Shown here: positions 59,127-64,000 of the stretch, piece by piece
Position numbering within the stretch: position 1 is the stretch's first letter
Layout: each line of letters opens with the position of its first letter
Assembly: GCF_026210795.1 (NCBI RefSeq)
Contig: NC_089440.1
Coordinates: 3,038,001-3,102,000, forward strand
Direction of reading: 5' to 3'
DNA from: Rhizophagus irregularis
Lineage: Eukaryota; Glomeromycota; Glomeromycetes; Glomerales; Glomeraceae
DNA: 64,000 nucleotides
The notes under the pieces: model-generated
Told to the model about the DNA's origin: nothing
Database searches by the model: none
The model's input: the letters and a program-made list of their open reading frames with translations, nothing else
Made by a program: the position numbers and the translations under genes

Positions 59127-60680
59127 TCAGCCCGTACAAATATTACCCATTACAATAGATGATTGGTTACTTTTACGGTTACTTTTTCTTTGGCTTAGAA
59201 AAATATTAATCTCTTCCTGTAAACTTTTATAACTAAATGAACGGCTAGTGTAAACCGCTTCTAGGTGAATAGGTTTATTCGGTCTCCATTTCATTAATAT
59301 ATAAATGTAGCCGGCGTTTTGTGAATTGACAAATTGATCCCTAATAGTATCGTCAAATTCATTTCCAAAACGATCGTTCTCATCATGAATCGTATCAATA
59401 CAAAACTTATTTTTAACACAGATGCCACCTTTGGACATATAATGACTTCTAAATAATTTATGTCCCTCAATACTGTTATTATTCATTACATCATTTTGCT
59501 TTCTATGGAAACACCATAATTCAATAGATTCTAATATTTCCTTTATGGAAGGGCGTTTCGAAGGGTCTCGAATCCAACATCTTTCCAACAAGTCATTGTA
59601 CACTGGAGGGGCGAAATGACATGTTTGCGGGCGAAGGCCATCAAAGATATCCACTATTAAACGCACATCATGGGAACGATCCGCAAACGCAACAACTCCA
59701 CAAACTAATTCCCATAAAATAATACCAAGACCGTAAATATCACCTGCTTGGGAACGCGGATGGCCACGAATTATTTCTGGTGCAATATTTGGGATGACTC
59801 CATACAATGCTTCTTTCGATTCCACTTCATCAACTGGTCGACACAATCCAAAGTCGGAAATAAACGCATTTTCTTCGTTTAATAAAAGAATGTTTCCGCA
59901 ATGGAGGTCACCATGGACCCATCCTTTTGCATGGATTTTTTCAAGTTCAGCACATATGGTTTGGGCTATACCCAACTTGCTCGCCAATGAAATCTTATCA
60001 AAATTTTGTAATAAATATCTTCGAAGATCACCTTGTGGTGCAAAACGCATGACAAACATATAATCTAATGACGAGGGATCTTGTGTAATTCCGTACAAAT
60101 GACAAAAATCGAACTGAGCTTGAACCTAAATATGCAACAAGAGAAATTAACGTTATTCTTGAAGGATAACCATAGGAAGGGTCGCAAATTCTATTATCGA
60201 CAATTCTTGTACTATTTCCCATCCATGCAAATAAGTATATATTTTAATTTATAAAATTTGTACCTCTGAAAGAAAAGCTTCCGTAATCTTCATTTCACCT
60301 TTCAGTTTCTTTAGAGCAACTTTACATGGGCCAGTTCGATAATGCTTACTTAAGTTTGTCGGTTTAATTCCCCAATTCCATATTGCAGAAAATACCGTAC
60401 CAAATCCACCTTCGCCAATCTGTTTCACTTGGGACAAAGAGCTATATGGAACCCATTCAGGATACCGTTCGTATGAAGATGAAAGTTGTGTTTTTCGTAT
60501 GAATCTATCAATTAATTCATTACCACTTCCCCAACTCGAAAACTTGTCTTTCAAAATTTCATGAAGGCAATTATTACAGATGCGTGGCAACTCCAAAATA
60601 CATTTTTCTGTAAATTCACACTTTAAGCCTTTCTTTTTTTTTAATTTCAAAAGATCGAAAATATGGTCATAATTACTCAT
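59127..60680 (-). CDS. TKL-type protein kinase (divergent)
   Basis: Two exons, 60264-60680 and 59127-60125, with the intron at the same N-lobe position as in the other kinases; about 471 residues. The start is the first ATG (60680). The N-terminal segment has Cys pairs in altered spacing ('CEFTEKC', 'CNNCLHEI') and no DYDLN module. 'FSSWGSGNELIDRFI' and 'PEWVPYSSL' lead into the kinase domain: 'GEGGFGTVFSA', 'CKVALKKL', 'HGDLHCGNIL', 'SDFGLC', 'NIAPEII'. All catalytic residues are present. The tail has 'LEAVYTSRSFSY' in place of the usual 'AIYKSRLL', then a Ser/Arg/Lys-rich end. Base composition is clearly less AT-rich than the other kinases, suggesting a different history or stronger codon selection. 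Confidence 0.88.
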
Positions 60681-61592
60681 TTTATTAGATATCAACCAAC
60701 AAAAGTATTTTTTCGACTTCTTGAACTAATGAAATAACCAAATAGAAATTACTGTGTTCATTTTATAGAACATTTTTCATTGCACAAACTGGATCACAAT
60801 GTTGCACTAATTATATCATTGATTTGACCGGAGTATTTTGAAAGATCGGTTCCGGTATTCTTAGCAAAAGATCCCGACCAATAGCCAAGGTGTCACGTTG
60901 GGGACTTGGGGTGTGCGGAAATTCAAAAATTTTAATATTACAATAATGCAAATGATTTTAATTTAGCAAAGCATTAATACGACATGATTTTGAATTTTTG
61001 ACTACCCATATATATATATTTATATTTCATGTTCAATTAGATGTGCAGCTTTAACGATTCTGCATTTTGAGAAAAAAAAAAGCATATAAAGATTAAGGAT
61101 ACGATTTTATTAACAAAGTTACGAGGCCATTTCTTGCATTAATAATTCCTAAAAAAATCAGACCTCAAGACAGACAAACTACTTAAAGTTCAAATTGCAA
61201 AATAACTTACTAGTTAATGTAAAAAAAGACTTCATAACATTGTAAAAATGGTTGGAGAAACTAATAAGTGTCAAAATATTTGAGAAAGAAGTTGTTCGTT
61301 CATATTCATCACGTTATATGTTTATTTGCACAATAAGTACGTCATCATACACTTTCTGGAAGGTTCTAATAGGACCCGAGTTATATATATAGGTCAGGGG
61401 AGATCGGCACACATTTACTGTATTAGCTCTACGCATTTCTTCGGGGACGGCACTATGTAATGCTGGTCGGCATTATCCACAAATGGAAGCGATCTACATA
61501 ATTCTGGCTCATTCTAAGTAACCAGGACCTCGGGGTACTGTTCCAATACTGCGCAATTTGATTTACATCACCCCGATTAACATTTTATAATG
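60681..61592. other. Intergenic region
   Basis: No gene was seen. A less AT-rich patch at about 61380-61560 has no recognisable coding content. Confidence 0.5.
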
Positions 61593-61640
61593 GACATTAC
61601 AACATTACAATATTGCGGCATTGCAACATTACAGCATTGT
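61593..61640. repeat. Short outlying copy of the 8-bp array
   Basis: About six degenerate units (GACATTAC, AACATTAC, AATATTGC, GGCATTGC, AACATTAC, AGCATTGT) match the octamer family of the large array 3 kb upstream, in the same orientation. Confidence 0.75.
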
Positions 61641-61879
61641 AAATTCAATTGAATTATAAATTATAATAGTCGTTAATTTTTTTTCATTCAATAATTCTTT
61701 TTCTTCCTTTTAGCATATCTTTCGTGAAATTTACAGCACAATTAAATTGTTATTGGTTACCTGAAATTCAATAAGAATGTTCCAATGAATTTCATAAGTT
61801 GTGATAAATTGAATTATATCTTATATTCATACTACATTCATTATTACTAGATTCGATCTTTATGCGTAATCGACATTGA

Positions 61880-63447
61880 TTAATTTTCCTCATCGGTATC
61901 ATCATCATCTTTAAAATTAAATTTTCTTATAAATAAAAATCTTTACCCCGTAAAATTTTAAAAAATTACAATACCTTCTTCGTATTCAACATCATCGGGA
62001 ATTGTATATTCTAATTGTTCTGAAAAATCTTGAGTTACATTTTCAGGTTCAGGTAAATTGTTAAAATTAAGAAGACGACTTGTATAATAAGCTTGAGGAT
62101 GTGAATTTTGTTTTTCAGATTGAGGATTTGAGTTTTTAAATAATTTCTGTGCATATCTAATATTTTTAATAATTAATTTTTCTTCATCATTTGGAATTAT
62201 TTTTGTATTTTTGCTTAAAAGTTCCTTCCAATGATGAAAAATTTCTTTTAATTCTTTTGCAATCGGACGATTTTCAGGATTAGAATTTATACATTTTAAA
62301 ATGATTCCTTTAAGAACTTGAGGAGTTTCTCTTGGAATTTGAGGTCTTTCACCTTTACAAATTTCAAATACAAGTTCAGAATTATGAGCTTGATTATTGT
62401 AAGGAGGTACTTCAGATAATACTTCAATCATAATAATTCCAAAACCATAAATATCGGATGCTTTAGAATATTCTTTTTCTTTTAAAACTTCAGGTGCAAC
62501 GTAAGGTAATACACCATATACATTATTTTTTTCACCTTCTTTGTACTCTTCATTTGGTGGTTGACATAAACCTAAATCAGATATCATCGCTTGACCTTGA
62601 GCAATCAAGATGTTCCCAGTATGAAAATCCTTATGTAATAAATTATTTTCGTGTAAACTTGCGAGCCCATTAGCAATTGCAGAAAATATTTTTATTTTTC
62701 TCTTTAATGTAAACGTTTTAGGATTTTTATTCATAAATTTTCTAAGACTTCCATCTTTTACCCATCCAAAAACTATCATATAATCTTGAGTATTAGAGTT
62801 TTGTGTTATTCCCAATATATTAATCACACATTTACCAAGTTCCAACATTTTGACATTATTTTGAATCTAAAAAAAAAATATGTATTTAGGATTTTTTAAT
62901 AAAATTTTGGTTTTTTTTTTTGATTCGGTAGATGATGTAATTAAATTAAATTATACCTTACCTCACGTAAGAAACTTGAAGAAATATCTTTAGAATTATT
63001 TAAACTTTTTAATACAACAGTTTCTTTACCAAACCGATCCCAATCTTTAAAAATATAATCATATAAATTTATATGACCATCAATCCATGTTGCTTTATAA
63101 ACTATTCCAAAACCTCCTTTATCTAAATAAGTTATATCTTGAAATTTTTCATAAGGTATCCATTCTAATATATTAGAAGTTTTTGCATTAATTTGATTAT
63201 CTTGAATTAATTTATCAATATTTTTATTATTACTTGTCCAATTCTTAAAATTTTTTTTAAATCTTTTTGAATTACAAGGATGACACCAACTAAAATTAGT
63301 ATATTCTTGTTTACATTCTTGACATATATTAATAGTTTCTGGTGTTTCCCATAACATTCCTAATTCTTTATCTGATCCTCCATCTGTACTAATTGAATCT
63401 TCGTCATCATCATCATCTTCAATGAAAGTATTATTATTATTTTCCAT
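61880..63447 (-). CDS. TKL-type protein kinase (divergent, acidic N-terminus)
   Basis: Three exons, 62962-63447, 61975-62866 and 61880-61908, in phase, about 468 residues. Exon 1 begins with Asn/Asp-rich residues ('NNNNTFIEDDDDDEDS'), then Cys pairs 'CQECKQEY' and 'CHPCN', 'FKNWTSNNKNIDKLI' and 'LEWIPYEKF'. The kinase motifs are 'KGGFGIVYKA', 'TVVLKSL', 'HKDFHTGNIL', 'SDLGLC' (DLG instead of DFG, usually tolerated) and 'YVAPEVL'. The tail carries 'QAYYTSRLLNFNNLPEPENV'. The last 29-base exon would end the protein 'EEDDDDTDEEN'. Without that intron it would end 'EEGIVIF' at 61958. I prefer the spliced form because it keeps frame and acidic character, but this end is uncertain. Intact and probably active. 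Confidence 0.87.
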
Positions 63448-64000
63448 AATTAAAAAAAAAAATTATGAGAAAATTTTTTTTTAATAAGGTATTTATATAA
63501 TTAAATGGATTACGGATTTAACAGATGTTTTGTTGATCCACTTACACAAAAAAATTAATTTTTACGCCCAATCTCATTTACCATTGTTACACTGAAGAGT
63601 GTTTTTTGAATTTGTATGAAAAAAAAAAAGAATCGGTAAAGGAATTTCATTTTAAATGTTAAACTTTTAACGTGAATCTTAAACTTTTATTTTATATACA
63701 GTATAAATTGTATAAGTAATAAAAGAATATACAGTCAGCTCTAGATTTAACGAACCCTCCGATTTTCATCTCAAATTCGCTATAAGATTATAGCAAAGAA
63801 TTTAATTGGCTTTGATTGGTTAAATGTCACGTGTTGAGCATTTCGAGAGTTGACTTTTAATTATTTAATGGACTTTTAATTAGATAGGTTAATGAGGAGC
63901 TTAGATCATCGGATTCAAGTTTTCAACTTTAATTCAATTGAGTCGGTTCATTACAATATTGATCTATAAAAGATATGAAATTCTTGTGTAACCCCAGAAA
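63448..64000. other. Intergenic, with possible transposon end
   Basis: From about 63732, CAGTCAGCTCTAGATTTAAC preceded by TA and followed by 'CGAACCCTCCGATTTTC' looks like the left end of a Tc1/pogo-type element. The partner end is not inside the window. No gene was seen. Confidence 0.35.

Overview
The window is strongly AT-rich eukaryotic nuclear DNA. It has short GT-AG introns, long poly-A/poly-T runs, and no operons or Shine-Dalgarno sites. The best guess is an arbuscular mycorrhizal fungus (Glomeromycotina, Rhizophagus-like). The main reason is a set of TKL-type protein kinases with the lineage-typical layout: a Cys-pair segment, a 'W(T/G)SGN..ID' linker, 'LEWIPY..F', the kinase domain, and an 'A(I/Y)Y.SRLL...LPEP' tail. 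The ion-channel, Gag-MIR and URC4-like genes also fit. Exon structures were built by hand from splice signals, reading phase and family resemblance; no transcript data or search was available.

Layout. 2.2-3.0 kb: a secreted fungal protein. 4.3-5.0 kb: two small inverted-repeat elements. 5.8-6.1 kb: a decayed gene. 8.1-11.4 kb (-): a seven-exon ion-transport protein with a soluble beta-rich N-terminus, six membrane segments and a coiled-coil tail. 12.9-13.6 kb (-): a broken deaminase-like gene. 14.7 kb: a kinase fragment. 15.7-19.4 kb (+): a kinase preceded by ten tandem four-cysteine modules. 21.4-22.7 kb: an xRRM-like RNA-binding protein. 25.8-27.0 kb: a single-pass membrane protein. 31.1-32.8 kb: an intact URC4/DUF1688 gene. 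33.4-34.4 kb (-): a nuclear LAGLIDADG protein that lacks both catalytic acidic residues. 36.1-44.0 kb: three close kinase paralogues (-, +, -), the middle one a pseudogene. 45.3-46.9 kb (-): a nine-exon CaMK-like pseudokinase. 52.6-53.8 kb: a Gag-capsid/MIR fusion. 57.7-58.4 kb: a foldback element followed by a 550-bp array of an 8-bp unit with a CpG per unit. 59.1-60.7 and 61.9-63.4 kb (-): two more divergent TKL kinases.

How the genes relate. Six kinase loci (four intact, one full-length pseudogene, one short remnant) plus two divergent relatives show a local, actively duplicating signalling family. The intact copies share one intron position inside the N-lobe (after the 'F/LLNE' or equivalent), and the DYDLN-type copies also share a tiny last exon carrying a Cys-x2-Cys tail. 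The other genes look like independent single loci. Accessory DNA between genes is long, mostly simple-sequence AT-rich DNA, and carries several TA-flanked or foldback inverted-repeat elements.

The strongest leads are the LAGLIDADG protein (candidate nuclear-encoded mitochondrial intron maturase), the tandem zinc-module kinase, the CaMK pseudokinase, the Gag-MIR fusion and the xRRM-like protein.
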